This document shows positions 53,646 through 64,000 of a stretch of 64,000 bases of DNA, in pieces; within the stretch, counting starts at the first letter, position 1, and each line of letters opens with the position of its first letter. Made by a program: the position numbers and the translations under genes. Below the pieces are notes generated by a model that had not been told where the DNA came from, did no database searches, and saw nothing but the letters and a program-made list of their open reading frames with translations. Location: positions 3,545,761-3,609,760 of the forward strand of contig NZ_JAUSYK010000001.1 of NCBI RefSeq assembly GCF_030816855.1, written 5' to 3'. This stretch comes from Arthrobacter sp. B3I4 (GTDB lineage: Bacteria > Actinomycetota > Actinomycetes > Actinomycetales > Micrococcaceae).

Positions 53646-54551
53646 TTAGTCGACGACGATGTCGCGGGTCCGGTGGTCATAGCGGATGATCAGGACCCCG
53701 CCGCGGTGGTGCACCTCATGGTTGGCTCCGTCGAACACACCGAAGGCGCCATAGTTCTCATCCCAGGAACGGTTGAGCGCGATCTTGAAGCTGTAGGAAC
53801 CTGCCGGCAGCTCCGCGGCGAGCTTCCAGAGCTGGTCCACCTCATCCAGCTGCATCTGGGATTCGTCGTACTGCGGAGCCCAGTTCGCGGGCGCGCCCAG
53901 CAGGACGTTGAAGTCACCGGCGACGGCCACCTCGGCCGGCTGCTCGACGGCGGGCGCTCCGGCGGACGGCTGCTCGGCGGCGGGCGCTCCGGCGGGCGGC
54001 TGCTCGGCGGCGGGAGCCTCGGCAGCAGCGGACTCGTCAGGCGCCTTCTCCGCAGACTTCCGCTTCCGGACAGCCTTGGCCACCGGGGCAACGGCTTCTT
54101 CGACCAGCTTGGCCGCCTTGTCGGCCACCTTCTCGGCGACCTGCACGGCTTTCGGAGCCGCCTTGGGAGCGTGGTGCCCGGCCGGGGCGGCAGGCAGCGG
54201 GGTGTCGGCCGGAACCGGAGTACCGGCGTCGAGCGCTGCCGTGAAAGCGGCGGGATCGGCGAAAGCGACCGTGGCCCGCTGGCCGTCCTCGGTGATGGTC
54301 CAGCCGGAGCGGCCCTTGACCAGCCAGCCGGCCTTGACCAGCTTGGCCGTGGCGCTGGTGAGCGCCTTGTGGCCACGGGGGATGCCGCCGCTGAGCAGCT
54401 CGCGCTCGTGGTCGTTGAGCGGCACCCGTGCGATCGCCTCGCCCAGCACGACGCCGGCGTTCAGCTTCTCGCCCGACCACACCCCCTCAGCCAGGACATC
54501 CAGCACAGCCTTAAGCCGAAGGTTAGTGTTTTCCGCAGCGTTCGCGCCCAT
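53646..54551 (-). CDS. winged-helix protein fused to an X25/pullulanase-type starch-binding-like domain
   Basis: A 301-residue protein with no signal peptide. Residues about 10-95 form a winged-helix-like domain resembling the N-terminal domain of Mrr-type proteins (VPLNDHERELLSGGIPRGHK, TSATAKLVKAGWLVKGRSGW). A Lys/Ala-rich coiled region (about 130-170) and a linker with repeats of AAEQPPAGAP follow. Residues about 212-301 resemble the X25 domain of amylopullulanases (VAGDFNVLLG, WDENYGAFGVFDGANHEVHH). The combination suggests a cytoplasmic sensor of glycogen or oligosaccharide, but no member with known function comes to mind. AAAGGAG precedes the ATG. Confidence 0.65.
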   Translation of the reverse strand: MGANAAENTNLRLKAVLDVLAEGVWSGEKLNAGVVLGEAIARVPLNDHERELLSGGIPRGHKALTSATAKLVKAGWLVKGRSGWTITEDGQRATVAFADPAAFTAALDAGTPVPADTPLPAAPAGHHAPKAAPKAVQVAEKVADKAAKLVEEAVAPVAKAVRKRKSAEKAPDESAAAEAPAAEQPPAGAPAAEQPSAGAPAVEQPAEVAVAGDFNVLLGAPANWAPQYDESQMQLDEVDQLWKLAAELPAGSYSFKIALNRSWDENYGAFGVFDGANHEVHHRGGVLIIRYDHRTRDIVVD

Positions 54552-54809
54552 GGGTCTCCTTTAGAAACAATTGATCCTCCTGCATTTTGTCAAGGTTCTG
54601 CGGGTTCCGCGACCGCCCGAGGATACCCGCGTGTGTCGTGACCCGATATGACGGTTCGGGGACCGGCCGCTGGCTGCCCGCAGAGCTGCCCATGGCGCCG
54701 CCCTCGGGCGGGTCAGGAGCAGCGTTATCCGTGGGACCATGGATCAATTGCTGGCCGTTGCGCGTACTTTTCGCGCATGTCCGGACAGTGACGACGAGAG
54801 GAGCCCGCC

Positions 54810-55238
54810 ATGCCAGGTCCCATCAGGAAGTGGCTGCTGTCCTACGCCGTAACCGCCGTCATCTTCGCTGGAGTTGACGCCGTCTGGATTCTCACCGTAG
54901 TGAACAACCAGTACCGGAGCCAGATCGGCGACCTGCTCGCGGACCGGTTCAACCTGGCGGGCGCGGTCCTGTTCTACCTTATTTTCGTGGCGGGCATCGT
55001 GCACTACGGCGTGCGGCCCAACGACGCCGGGGCGACCCTGCAGAGCCGGGTGACGGGAGCGGCCCTGTACGGGTTCTTCACCTACGCGACCTGGGCCCTC
55101 ACCGCGTTCGCCGTCCTCAAGGGCTTCCCGGCTTTGGTCGCCGTGACTGACATCGTCTGGGGCGCCGTCGTCTGCAGCGGGGTCACCGCCCTCACCGCCG
55201 TGATCCTTCGGCTGCGCCCCCGCCCGCCTGCCGACTAA
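54810..55238 (+). CDS. DUF2177 membrane protein
   Basis: A 142-residue membrane protein with four helices. WLLSYAVTAVIFAGVDAVWI and LAGAVLFYLIFVAGIVHYGV match the DUF2177 pattern, where an Asp and a Trp in helix 1 are typical. GAGAGGAG provides the ribosome-binding site. Function unknown. It is divergent from the winged-helix gene. Confidence 0.85.
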   Translation: MPGPIRKWLLSYAVTAVIFAGVDAVWILTVVNNQYRSQIGDLLADRFNLAGAVLFYLIFVAGIVHYGVRPNDAGATLQSRVTGAALYGFFTYATWALTAFAVLKGFPALVAVTDIVWGAVVCSGVTALTAVILRLRPRPPAD

Positions 55239-55414
55239 GCTGCCTGCACGGACCGGTGGCTGGAACTGCGGTGGCACTGCGCCGTGGCCAGCTCCCGGCT
55301 GCTGGTCTCCTTTCGGGAAACCGTTGCCCGCGGCAAGCAGGCTGGTTAGAGTGGCTTGATCGCCGCCGCCGCTGTGGCTGATCCGCGGCACTCCCCCTCT
55401 GGTCAGGAGATCCC

Positions 55415-56385
<971 letters not shown>

Positions 56386-56389
<4 letters not shown>

Positions 56390-58002
56390 GAACGGGAACG
56401 GTATGGCCTGTCCGCAGCGGCGGGACGAGCCGTAGCTTCCATCTCCCCGGCTGCGCTCAGCGAGGAGCGCCACAGTCCATAGAGAGCGTCGGCAGCGTGA
56501 GGTGCCGCGGCCAGAACGCCTCCCGATGCGGGAAAGCAACAGCGCCGTCCCTCGGCGTCGAGCACTGTCCCGCCGGCCTCCTGCACGATGAGGGCGGCCG
56601 CGAGATGATCGGCCGGGCCGAAGTGGTGGATGACTGCTCCGGCGCCGCGGCCGGCCGCGATGCCGACGACGGACATGGTCCCGGATCCCATCACGCGCAG
56701 GGTGCAGTGCCGCTCGCTCAGCGCCGCCAGCATCTCCAGCATGCCGGGCCAGGTCCGATGGTTGGCCAGTTCTGTGGACACGATGCGGCCGCTCAAGGGA
56801 TCCCCGTCGACGGCTTGAAAGGGGATCCGCAGCGGGGCGCCATTGAGCTTCGCACCTCGGTCCTGCACCGCTTCGAAGATTTCATTGCGCCACGGGTCAG
56901 CGACAACGCCGACCAACGGGACGCCGTCGAGCGCAAGGGAAAGCGAGAATGCGTTCCAGGGAATGCCGTTCGCGAGGTTGGCTGTGCCATCGACCGGGTC
57001 GAGGTACCAACACGGAACGCCGGGCACCGACGAACCGCCCAGCTCCTCCCCGACGAAACTGTGGCCGCTGAACTGCGCGCCAATGATCTCCCGGACATGA
57101 CGTTCGACCCCAACATCGACCTCCGTCACCAGGTCCGCTGGGTCTTCTTTGGTGGAGATCTGCCCGGGGTCGGTCGAGCTGATGAACTTGATCGCCCACT
57201 CGCCAAGCTGCCTGGCGACCGCAGCCGCGCGGTCCAGGTCGAGGCCGGCCGGACCGGCATCTGTCCGGGACCCGTACCCCGGCTGACGTCGGGGCCGTCC
57301 CCGAAGAAGCCGCTGCAGGTCCGGCAGCCGGTTCGTGGTCACGGAGTCCACGCCCGCATCGAGCATCCGCAGCATGCCCGGCTCATCGTCCACCGTCCAT
57401 ACCGCCACTTTGTAACCCAAGGCGTGGACGGCCCGGACAAGGCCTGGGGTTACGAAGCGCACGTCCGAATTGATGAACTCCGGTGCGAGGGCCGCCGTGT
57501 CCGCTGCTGTGGGCGGCTGCGGCTTATCCCACGGCATCCAGACCCGGGCGTCTGCATCCACAGAACGGATCAAGCGCATACCGTCCAGGTCACCGCACCA
57601 GGCAACGTTGACGCCGCTCCCGGAGGCAACCTCGTAGGCCGCTGCTGCCGGTTCGGCGGAGTCCATGTCAATGAGAAGCGTCGATTCCGAGGCTGCAAAC
57701 AGCGGCAGGACCTCGGCCAGCAAAGGTATCCGCTGCGTACCGTCGCCGGCACTGCCTATTTCCTCACGTGTCATCTCGGAGACAGCCCTGTCCACTCCCC
57801 ACAGGCGCTCGAGGGTCGGGTCATGCAGCACGATAACCGTGCCGTCCGCAGTCACGCGCACATCGATTTCGACGAAATCGGCACCGGCCGCCAATGCGGA
57901 CGTGACCGCAGCTATGGTGTTCTCCCGGTGCCGGCTTGTGTCGCCGCGATGGGCACAGGCGCACGGACCTTGATGCTTCTGCGAGCGTCCGCCCTCGGTC
58001 AC
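56386..58002 (-). CDS. fusion of glycerophosphodiester phosphodiesterase and inositol monophosphatase-like domains
   Basis: A 538-residue cytoplasmic fusion. Residues about 15-235 are a GDPD domain: AHRGD with His18-Arg19, REN at 26-28, [20 protein letters not shown] with Glu45, Asp47 and His60. Residues about 258-515 are an IMPase-like phosphatase: DLVTEVD (290-296), GEE (318-320), DPVDGTANL with metal ligands (335-343), and [17 protein letters not shown] near the end. Both active sites look complete. The pair could cut glycerophosphoinositol and then free inositol from its phosphate (inference). It is the last gene of the ABC operon and overlaps the ATPase stop by four bases. Confidence 0.85.
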
Positions 58003-59084
58003 GGGCGCACGCTCGTGGTCGAGGGGTCCGAAACGAGCTGGTCATCGCGGAACGTCATGGCCTTGTTGATGCGGACGAACCCGGACGATCCGAGCGGCGG
58101 GACGTCTCCCGAAATGTAGGCCCTGAGTTTCGCATCGGCGCGCTGCAGAAGGACTTCGTGGAAGTGGCCCCTGGGCACGATCCGTTCCACCGTGGCCGGA
58201 TGGCTTCCCGGCACCTGCACGGCGCTGAAAACCACATCCTCGGGCCGAATCCCGACTACGTCCTCACCGGGCAGAATCACCCCGTCACGGTACGTGCCTT
58301 CAATCCGGTTCATGGTGCCGATAAAACCGGCGACGAATGCGGTTTTTGGCTGCGCGTACAGCTCCGCAGGGGTGCTGTACTGCTCGATACGCCCGTTGTT
58401 CATCACGGCGATCCGGTCGGACATGGACAGGGCCTCATCCTGGTCATGAGTCACAATGACGGTGGTAATGCCGAGCCTTTGCTGGATCTCCCGGATGTCT
58501 TCACGGACTTTGACACGCAATTTGGCGTCCAGGTTGCTCAGCGGTTCGTCAAGGAGCAGGAGATCCGGTTCCTGTACCAGGGCCCGGGCCAAGGCCACCC
58601 GCTGCTGCTCTCCGCCTGAGATCTGTCCGGGCCGGGAATGTTTGTGATGCAGCAGGTTCACCAGTCCCAGCACGTTGCTGACATGTTCTTCAATCTCCGC
58701 CTTCGGCAGTTTTCGCAGCTTCAGCGGAAAGGCGACGTTCTTGAAGACGGTCATGTGCGGCCACAGGGCGTAGTTCTGGAACACCATGGCGCTCGGCCGC
58801 TTGTCGGCGCCGAGAGCGGTAACGTCCCGGCCCGCCACCTTAATCGACCCCTGGTCCGGGGTGAGGAATCCGGCGATCATGCGCAGTGTCGTCGTTTTGC
58901 CGCAGCCGGAGGGGCCAAGGAGGGAAACGAGTTCGCCCTCGTTAACGGACAGATTGAGATCGTCGATGATGGTTCGGCCGCCGAGAACTTTGCTCAGCCC
59001 GGTGATCTCGAGACCCTCCAGCGGTTGACCGGGAATCGTTCCCCGGCGTGCCGCGGGAGGCGCTGTTTCGTGTCGTGTGTTCAT
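57999..59084 (-). CDS. ABC transporter ATPase, PotA/FbpC-like
   Basis: A 361-residue ATPase with Walker A GPSGCGKTT, Q-loop VFQNYALWPHM, signature ISGGEQQRVALARAL, Walker B LLLLDEPLSNLD and switch VVTHDQDEA, then a TOBE-type C-terminal domain (VVGIRPEDVVFS). It energises import of the operon's substrate. It overlaps the fusion gene by four bases. Confidence 0.93.
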   Translation of the reverse strand: MNTRHETAPPAARRGTIPGQPLEGLEITGLSKVLGGRTIIDDLNLSVNEGELVSLLGPSGCGKTTTLRMIAGFLTPDQGSIKVAGRDVTALGADKRPSAMVFQNYALWPHMTVFKNVAFPLKLRKLPKAEIEEHVSNVLGLVNLLHHKHSRPGQISGGEQQRVALARALVQEPDLLLLDEPLSNLDAKLRVKVREDIREIQQRLGITTVIVTHDQDEALSMSDRIAVMNNGRIEQYSTPAELYAQPKTAFVAGFIGTMNRIEGTYRDGVILPGEDVVGIRPEDVVFSAVQVPGSHPATVERIVPRGHFHEVLLQRADAKLRAYISGDVPPLGSSGFVRINKAMTFRDDQLVSDPSTTSVRP

Positions 59085-59095
59085 GGTGCGCCCCG

Positions 59096-60007
59096 CTATC
59101 TGATCTGGAAGCCCTCGGCGAGTTGGCCACCCATAATGTGTTTACGGGCCGCCAGCATCAGGGCAACGGAGGGGATGGACAACAGGATGGAGAAGACGGC
59201 CGCCACCTGGTTGGGATAGTTCAGGACGAGGGTGTACATCTGCGTCGGCATGGTGAAGTATTCCGGTGCGCCGACGAGGTAAGTGCCCTGGGCCTCATCG
59301 AACGCTGCGATGAACGACATGACGATGGCGACCAGAATTCCCGGCAGCGCCATGGGGAGCGTCACGCTAAAAAGAACCCGGACTTTTGAGGCACCTGCAT
59401 CCCTGGCCGCTTCTTCAAGACTTCGCGGTACGGCGGCGAAGGCAGCGGCTGGAATCCAGGTCATGAAGACAACGGTGCCGAGGATCTGCACGATGACAAT
59501 ACCGGCGACGGTGTTCATGAGATTCAGGGTGTAGAACAACGACGCCATGGTCGCGTACAGGCCCATCTTGGGAAAGGCGTTGGTGGCGAACAGGCCGATC
59601 AGAAATGTCCTTCTGCCGAAAAAATCGAACCGGCCGAAAGCATAGGCGGCCGGCAGGCAAATAACAGCCGAAGCGAGAACCACGATCGGGGTGATCGTCA
59701 AAGAGTTTTGAACTGCGGCGAAAAGTTGCTGATCCTGGAACACTGTCTGCCACCACCGCAATGTCCAGCCGTCCGGCCCCAAATTCGGGTACGTCCAGTC
59801 GACGGCAAAGGCGTGCACCGCCAGCCAGAGCAAAGGCCCCAGGATGAACACCACCATGAAAGCAACGAACAACGCTACGAGCATTTTCGCGCCGAACGCT
59901 CCCATGCGGTTCGCCGGTACAGCGCCTATCCCCCTGCCCAGCCGGGCTGGACGGTCCACGCCCTCACTTGCGGCGGGACTTGGAGTTTTGGTCAAGTTGA
60001 CCATCAC
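59096..60007 (-). CDS. ABC transporter permease, PotC-like
   Basis: A 303-residue permease with six helices. The EAA loop is LEEAARDAGASKVRVLFSVT. It lies 11 bases before the ATPase gene and overlaps the other permease by four bases. Confidence 0.92.
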   Translation of the reverse strand: MMVNLTKTPSPAASEGVDRPARLGRGIGAVPANRMGAFGAKMLVALFVAFMVVFILGPLLWLAVHAFAVDWTYPNLGPDGWTLRWWQTVFQDQQLFAAVQNSLTITPIVVLASAVICLPAAYAFGRFDFFGRRTFLIGLFATNAFPKMGLYATMASLFYTLNLMNTVAGIVIVQILGTVVFMTWIPAAAFAAVPRSLEEAARDAGASKVRVLFSVTLPMALPGILVAIVMSFIAAFDEAQGTYLVGAPEYFTMPTQMYTLVLNYPNQVAAVFSILLSIPSVALMLAARKHIMGGQLAEGFQIR

Positions 60008-61017
60008 ACCCTGCCTTGGTCCTTGGCGCTACGCAGGTTCGCCCAGACGTAGAAGCCGGCTATTCCCGACGCAGCAATGAACACCGCAAATGCCATCACC
60101 ATTGACTGCTGCGGCTGATTGAACGAGATGAAGTATTTTGTGAGTTCAACCCCGAGCATGTTCGGCGTATTCGGGCCGGTGAAGTAGGGGACGGTGAAAG
60201 AACCGATGACGCTGATAGCGGTAAAAGTGCCCGCAATGACGATCGGTACGAATGCCATCGGCACCATGATCGAGGTGACAATCCGCAGGAACCCGGCGCC
60301 CGCGTCCCGCGCTGATTCGATCATGGCATCGGGAATCGCCTGCAGGCCGGAAGCGATCATCAGGACTGCGAAGGGCAGGGACGTCCAGATGGAAGCGATG
60401 ATGACAGCGACGACCGTGTACCCCCAGGCAGGGGCTTCGACGCCGAACTGGGCGAAGAAGCTGCGCACGAAGCCGTTACCGGAATAGAACGTCAGAATCG
60501 CCCAGGAGGCAATGACGACGGGGATGAACAAGGGAACGACGGCGAGGCCCGAGAGGAGGCTGGCCAGCCAGCCTCCTCTCAACCTCAAATACAGCCCGAT
60601 CCCCATAGCCATAAACAGCACGGTGGAGGCACTCACCACAGTGACAAGGAGGGTGACTCCGAGGTCGGCCAGGAACATCGGATTCGTGAACACATCCTGA
60701 TAGGCCGCCAGCGTCCCCCACCAGTTCTCCGCTTCATGGACGTTCAGCCCGATCGTGGCTACGACCGAGTTCAGTCCCCCCGTGAAGCCGAGACTGAATG
60801 CCAGCGCGAGGACTATCGGGAAACCGACGAAAGTCAGGATGAAAAGGATCGGCGGCAGGGCCATGGCGAAACCAAGGCGGGAAAGACCCTGATTCTTTTG
60901 GCGAGCCGGCCGCGACCGGCGCGCCAGCCGTCCCCGGCGGACCGGCTGCGCCTCCCCGCCCGTACTCGGAACTGACGCCATGGTGCCCTCGCTACTGCCG
61001 CCGTCGGACTCTTGCAC
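60004..61017 (-). CDS. ABC transporter permease, PotB-like
   Basis: A 337-residue permease with an N-terminal basic tail (RRGRLARRSRPARQK) and six helices. The EAA-like loop is IESARDAGAGFLRIVTSIMV. It pairs with the PotC-like protein. It starts four bases after the binding-protein stop. Confidence 0.92.
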   Translation of the reverse strand: MQESDGGSSEGTMASVPSTGGEAQPVRRGRLARRSRPARQKNQGLSRLGFAMALPPILFILTFVGFPIVLALAFSLGFTGGLNSVVATIGLNVHEAENWWGTLAAYQDVFTNPMFLADLGVTLLVTVVSASTVLFMAMGIGLYLRLRGGWLASLLSGLAVVPLFIPVVIASWAILTFYSGNGFVRSFFAQFGVEAPAWGYTVVAVIIASIWTSLPFAVLMIASGLQAIPDAMIESARDAGAGFLRIVTSIMVPMAFVPIVIAGTFTAISVIGSFTVPYFTGPNTPNMLGVELTKYFISFNQPQQSMVMAFAVFIAASGIAGFYVWANLRSAKDQGRV

Positions 61018-61021
61018 GGTG

Positions 61022-62182
61022 CTACTTCCCCGGCACCTTTTCAGCCCACAGCCTGTTCAGGTCCTTCGTCATCGGGTTGAAATAGGTCAGCCGAAGGTTT
61101 TCGGTGTCAGCCCTCTCGAACTGCTTCTGGACCTCGGGAGGCAATTTGTCCAGGCTGATGACCGGGTAACCAGCCAAGGTGTCGACGGTGAGGGCCTGCG
61201 CCTTCGGGGTGAGGACCCAGTTGGCCAACTTGAGCGCGGCGTCCTGCCGCGGAGAGGTTTTTGGGATGCCCAGGTACGCCGCGCCGCCGGTCAGTGAAGG
61301 TTCACTGATCTGCGTGTAGGCCACCGTCTTGGGGATCTGCCCGGTTTTCTGGCCGTTGATGAACATGTCCGACCACACCGGGGCCATCGCCAGCTCGCCG
61401 CTTCCGAGCATTTTCAGGACTTGGTCGTTGCCGTTGGGGTAGACGCCTTTTTGGTAGACGTAGGGGTTCAGGCTGGCCAGCGTCTTGAATCCTTCGTCCC
61501 AGTATTTCTCCAGATCGGGCTCATAGCCGGTGACCATTTTCTGGCGGACATCCGCAGGGACGTTCATATCCAGGACCGAAGTGACGAAGGACTGACCGGA
61601 ACCGCCGGAGTTAGGCGTGTTGTAGGTGAATTTGCCCGGGTTCGCCTTGATCCAGGCCAGCACATCGGCCATGGTCTTCGGCGGGGTAGGAACCGTTTTG
61701 GTGTCGTAGGCCAACAACACTGAGGAACCGCGGTAAGGAATGCCTCCCGAGCCGCCTGCGGTGACGGTGTCTTTGGGAAGACCGTCCAAGGCAGCGATGT
61801 TGCTCGGCGAAACAGGCGTGAGCAGATTGGCTGCGGACGCCTGGGAAACGAACCCGGCATCGACGAGGTCAAAACCCGGGTCTTTGCCCTGCTGGACGGC
61901 GCTGGTCATCTTCGCCATCGTCTGCTGGTCATGTTCGCCATGCAGGTCAAGCGTCACTTTGACCTTGTAGCCCGGGTTGTCCTTCTCGAAGGCGGGACCG
62001 AGCGAATTCTGCCAAAGATCACTGACGTTGGACCCGCCACTGATGAAAACGGTCAAGGTCTTGTCTCCGCTATCACCGCCGGCGGCCGGCTGCGACCCGC
62101 TGCTGCTTTGCACGCAGCCGCTCAGCGCCAGGGCCGTGACCCCTGCCATCGCACCTGCTGTGACCAGTTTCTGTATTTTCAC
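61022..62182 (-). CDS. ABC transporter substrate-binding lipoprotein
   Basis: A 386-residue binding protein of the family 1/Fe3+-AEP-like type. The signal peptide ends LALSGC at about residue 23. The mature protein has TLTVFISGGSNVSDLWQNSL, FDLVDAGFVSQAS and YLGIPKTSPRQDAALKLANW. First gene of the minus-strand operon that ends with the GDPD-IMPase fusion. Its ligand is probably a phosphodiester or organophosphate (inference from the linked enzyme). Confidence 0.9.
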   Translation of the reverse strand: MKIQKLVTAGAMAGVTALALSGCVQSSSGSQPAAGGDSGDKTLTVFISGGSNVSDLWQNSLGPAFEKDNPGYKVKVTLDLHGEHDQQTMAKMTSAVQQGKDPGFDLVDAGFVSQASAANLLTPVSPSNIAALDGLPKDTVTAGGSGGIPYRGSSVLLAYDTKTVPTPPKTMADVLAWIKANPGKFTYNTPNSGGSGQSFVTSVLDMNVPADVRQKMVTGYEPDLEKYWDEGFKTLASLNPYVYQKGVYPNGNDQVLKMLGSGELAMAPVWSDMFINGQKTGQIPKTVAYTQISEPSLTGGAAYLGIPKTSPRQDAALKLANWVLTPKAQALTVDTLAGYPVISLDKLPPEVQKQFERADTENLRLTYFNPMTKDLNRLWAEKVPGK

Positions 62183-62428
62183 TGTTCCCCCTGAGATTTA
62201 GCGTCGAAGCAAGTTCAGGACAGCGGGTCCGGCCAGGCGGTGAGTTCCGCGAAGGACCATGGGCTCGCAATAGCGGTGCCCTCTTCCCAAGCACCATTGC
62301 TATTTTGTAAGAAGGTACTGACAAACGGACATATACGCAAGGGGTTCATGGAGCCCCAGGCCCGGCCGACGGCAGGGGGCGAAAGGCGGTCGACGTCGCC
62401 GAGACACCGACTGTTATTATCGAGTCAC

Positions 62429-62448
62429 TTGTCCTAACAAGCTGACAA
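62429..62448. promoter_or_regulatory. possible GntR operator before the regulator gene
   Basis: TTGTC (62,429-62,433) and GACAA (62,444-62,448) form a short inverted repeat 30 bases before the GntR start. A second TTTGT/ACAAA pair lies at 62,304-62,325, nearer the ABC operon start. HutC-type GntR proteins often bind two such sites in a divergent promoter. Confidence 0.4.
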
Positions 62449-62478
62449 AGGGACACAAGCATTGAAGGGAACGACGTC

Positions 62479-63216
62479 ATGGTTCGGTTGGACCTGAACA
62501 TCGACCGCACATCTCCTGTACCGCTGTACCACCAGGTGGCCCAAGGCATCGAGTCGGCCATTCACAGCGGCGCCTTGGCCCCGGGCAGCCGGCTTGAGAA
62601 TGAAATAGACCTGGCTGCACGGTTCAGCCTTTCCCGGCCCACCATGCGCAAGGCAATGGATGAGCTAGTGCGCTCCGGGCTCGTGGTCCGAAAGCGCGGC
62701 GTGGGCACCCAGGTGGTCGCCAGCCAGGTAAGGCGCAATCTCGAGCTTTCCAGCCTCTTCGATGACCTTCAGCACAGCGGAAAGCGACCCACCACTGAAG
62801 TCCTGTCGGTTGCCCACATCGACGCCGACGACGTCACCAGGGAGGCGCTGCAGCTGCCCCAGGGCGCCCGGGTCTACCAGATCAGCCGGGTCAGGTCGAT
62901 GGACGGCAAGCCACTGGCATTGATGGAAAATCTGGTCCGCGACGACATCGTGGACCTTGACGAGGAAAGCCTCTCGGAGCGCGGGCTGTATGAGATTCTG
63001 CGCGCGGCGGGAGTCAATTTCCGGCTGGCGAACCAGCGTATCGGAGCCGTGACGGCCAATGAGCAGCAGGCGCGGCTGCTCAAGACCACAGTGGGCGCGG
63101 CGTTGGTGACCATGGAGCGCACAGCCGTGGACGACCAGGGACGTTCCGTGGAGACCGGACGGCACGTTTACCGGGCAGATGCGTACAGCTTCGAGATGAC
63201 CCTGGTCCAACGCTAG
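62479..63216 (+). CDS. GntR-family (HutC/UTRA) transcriptional regulator
   Basis: A 245-residue regulator. The N-terminal winged helix is visible in RLENEIDLAARFSLSRPTMR and MDELVRSGLVVRKRGVGTQV. The UTRA ligand domain follows (PLALMENLVRDDIVDLDEES, ETGRHVYRADAYSFEM). It is divergent from the ABC operon and adjacent to the DUF6454-like gene, and probably controls both. Confidence 0.92.
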   Translation: MVRLDLNIDRTSPVPLYHQVAQGIESAIHSGALAPGSRLENEIDLAARFSLSRPTMRKAMDELVRSGLVVRKRGVGTQVVASQVRRNLELSSLFDDLQHSGKRPTTEVLSVAHIDADDVTREALQLPQGARVYQISRVRSMDGKPLALMENLVRDDIVDLDEESLSERGLYEILRAAGVNFRLANQRIGAVTANEQQARLLKTTVGAALVTMERTAVDDQGRSVETGRHVYRADAYSFEMTLVQR

Positions 63217-63240
63217 TTGTAGCCGATTCATCGTGATCTG

Positions 63241-64000
63241 GTGGTGCCGGTGGACAGCCCTCGGGGAAATCCGTCCCTGGCGGGAGACCACGGCTGGGAA
63301 CTTAGGCGGCGCCTACCGCTGGCCTTTCCGACCCATCACCCCCAAGGGCTCACGTTCGCCGACGGCCGCACGTTCCTGTCGTCGGTGGAAGTCCTTGAAG
63401 CGCCGGCGGCCCTTCCATCGCCCCCGGGGACAGCCCCGGGGCTGTCCCCCGCTTGCTCCTCCGCCTACTCCCCCGGCCGTGGAATCGGGCACATCTTCGT
63501 CGTGGACTCCCGGGGAGTTCTGGTCCGCGATGTCCGCGTGGGTCGCGGCGACATCTACCACCCGGGTGGCATTGATTTCGATGGCACCAGTATCTGGTTC
63601 CCCGTCGCCGAGTACAGGCCCCGGAGCAACAGCGTGATCTCGACATTGGACCCGGTGACCCTTGAGGTGCGGGAGAGGTTCCGCGTCAAGGATCATGTCG
63701 GCTGGGCGGTCCATGACCCCGAGAGCGGTCTTGTTCGCGGCGGCGGGTGGGGTTCTCGCCGGTTCTACACCTGGACGTCGGACGGCGTCGAGGTGAGCCT
63801 GTGGGACAACCCGGGCAGCTTCGTTGACTATCAGGACTGCCAGTACGTGGGTCCGGGCCGGGCACTCTGCAGCGGCCTGTCGGTACTGCCCTTCGCGGAC
63901 GGACAATCTGAGCTCGGCGGTGTTGCTCTGGTTGATTTTGCCCGGCAGCAGATCCTGCAGGAGACTCCTGTCCGGGTCGTCAGCAGTGCCGGCCACGTCG
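63241..64000 (+). CDS. DUF6454-like protein, cut by the window's right edge
   Basis: At least 253 residues, open at the right end. FPTHHPQGLTFADGRTFLSS, VGRGDIYHPGGIDFDGTSIW and FPVAEYRPRSNSVISTLDPV are the beta-propeller-like repeats of the DUF6454 family. A Pro/Ser-rich loop (about 63,415-63,475) is unusual. Candidate starts are GTG at 63,241, 63,244 or 63,250; no clear ribosome-binding site decides. It lies downstream of the GntR gene. Confidence 0.75.
   Translation, partial: MVPVDSPRGNPSLAGDHGWELRRRLPLAFPTHHPQGLTFADGRTFLSSVEVLEAPAALPSPPGTAPGLSPACSSAYSPGRGIGHIFVVDSRGVLVRDVRVGRGDIYHPGGIDFDGTSIWFPVAEYRPRSNSVISTLDPVTLEVRERFRVKDHVGWAVHDPESGLVRGGGWGSRRFYTWTSDGVEVSLWDNPGSFVDYQDCQYVGPGRALCSGLSVLPFADGQSELGGVALVDFARQQILQETPVRVVSSAGHV

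Noticed and set aside
56497-58119. Plus-strand open frame of 540 codons opposite the GDPD-IMPase fusion
   Set aside because: Antisense shadow; the minus strand has two complete active sites.

Overview
This is a high-GC actinobacterial chromosome segment. Gene content, codon use and protein style (lipoproteins with LxGC lipoboxes, MsiK-type sugar ABC operons without their own ATPase, MobA, PucR, DUF2993, DUF1275) point to the Micrococcaceae, most likely Arthrobacter or Pseudarthrobacter. That assignment is inferred from the sequence alone.

Layout. (1) About 1-12,500 is an accessory defence island with decayed edges: a shredded MatC-type permease remnant; an HNH nuclease; a restriction-modification cassette made of a C5-cytosine methyltransferase, an MvaI/BcnI-type endonuclease and a Vsr mismatch endonuclease; a large unknown protein with a ParB/DGQHR-like motif; a truncated PLD-helicase remnant; a lower-GC pair encoding a P-loop ATPase and a HEPN-like partner; a broken HhH protein; and a small PD-(D/E)XK protein. 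The HNH nuclease and the MvaI/BcnI enzyme share the same N-terminal domain of about 115 residues. (2) 12,500-14,320 is a gene graveyard: two copies of the start of an amino-acid permease and a HisC-like aminotransferase that lacks its PLP-lysine segment. (3) 14,331-20,591 is a LacI-controlled alpha-glucoside operon (binding protein, two permeases, GH13 glucosidase). An IS481 element is inserted exactly at its last stop codon. (4) 21,654-27,683 holds VOC/TetR, DUF2993, a K+ channel-like protein, a thymidylate kinase-like protein, a pentapeptide/DinB protein and a secreted GDPD. (5) 27,697-34,650 is a LacI-controlled operon of a frameshifted MFS carrier, two amidases and an AtoE-type carrier. 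(6) 34,731-47,277 holds housekeeping and catabolic genes: MobA 3-hydroxybenzoate 4-monooxygenase, a polar amino-acid ABC transporter linked to an FMN 2-hydroxyacid dehydrogenase and a PucR regulator, and a cupin. (7) 47,421-56,389 holds RecQ, acylphosphatase, tandem paralogous lipoproteins, an MscS channel, a winged-helix/X25-like fusion and an aldo/keto reductase. (8) 56,386-64,000 is an ABC transporter operon ending in a GDPD-inositol monophosphatase fusion, divergent from a GntR regulator and a DUF6454-like gene.

How genes work together. The LacI/GH13 operon imports and hydrolyses an alpha-glucoside. The LacI/amidase operon imports and hydrolyses an unknown amide. The terminal operon is best explained, as a hypothesis, by uptake of a glycerophosphodiester such as glycerophosphoinositol, cleaved and dephosphorylated by one fused enzyme. 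The strongest candidates for undescribed biology are the two nucleases with a shared recognition domain around one methyltransferase, the ATPase/HEPN pair, and the GDPD-IMPase fusion operon.
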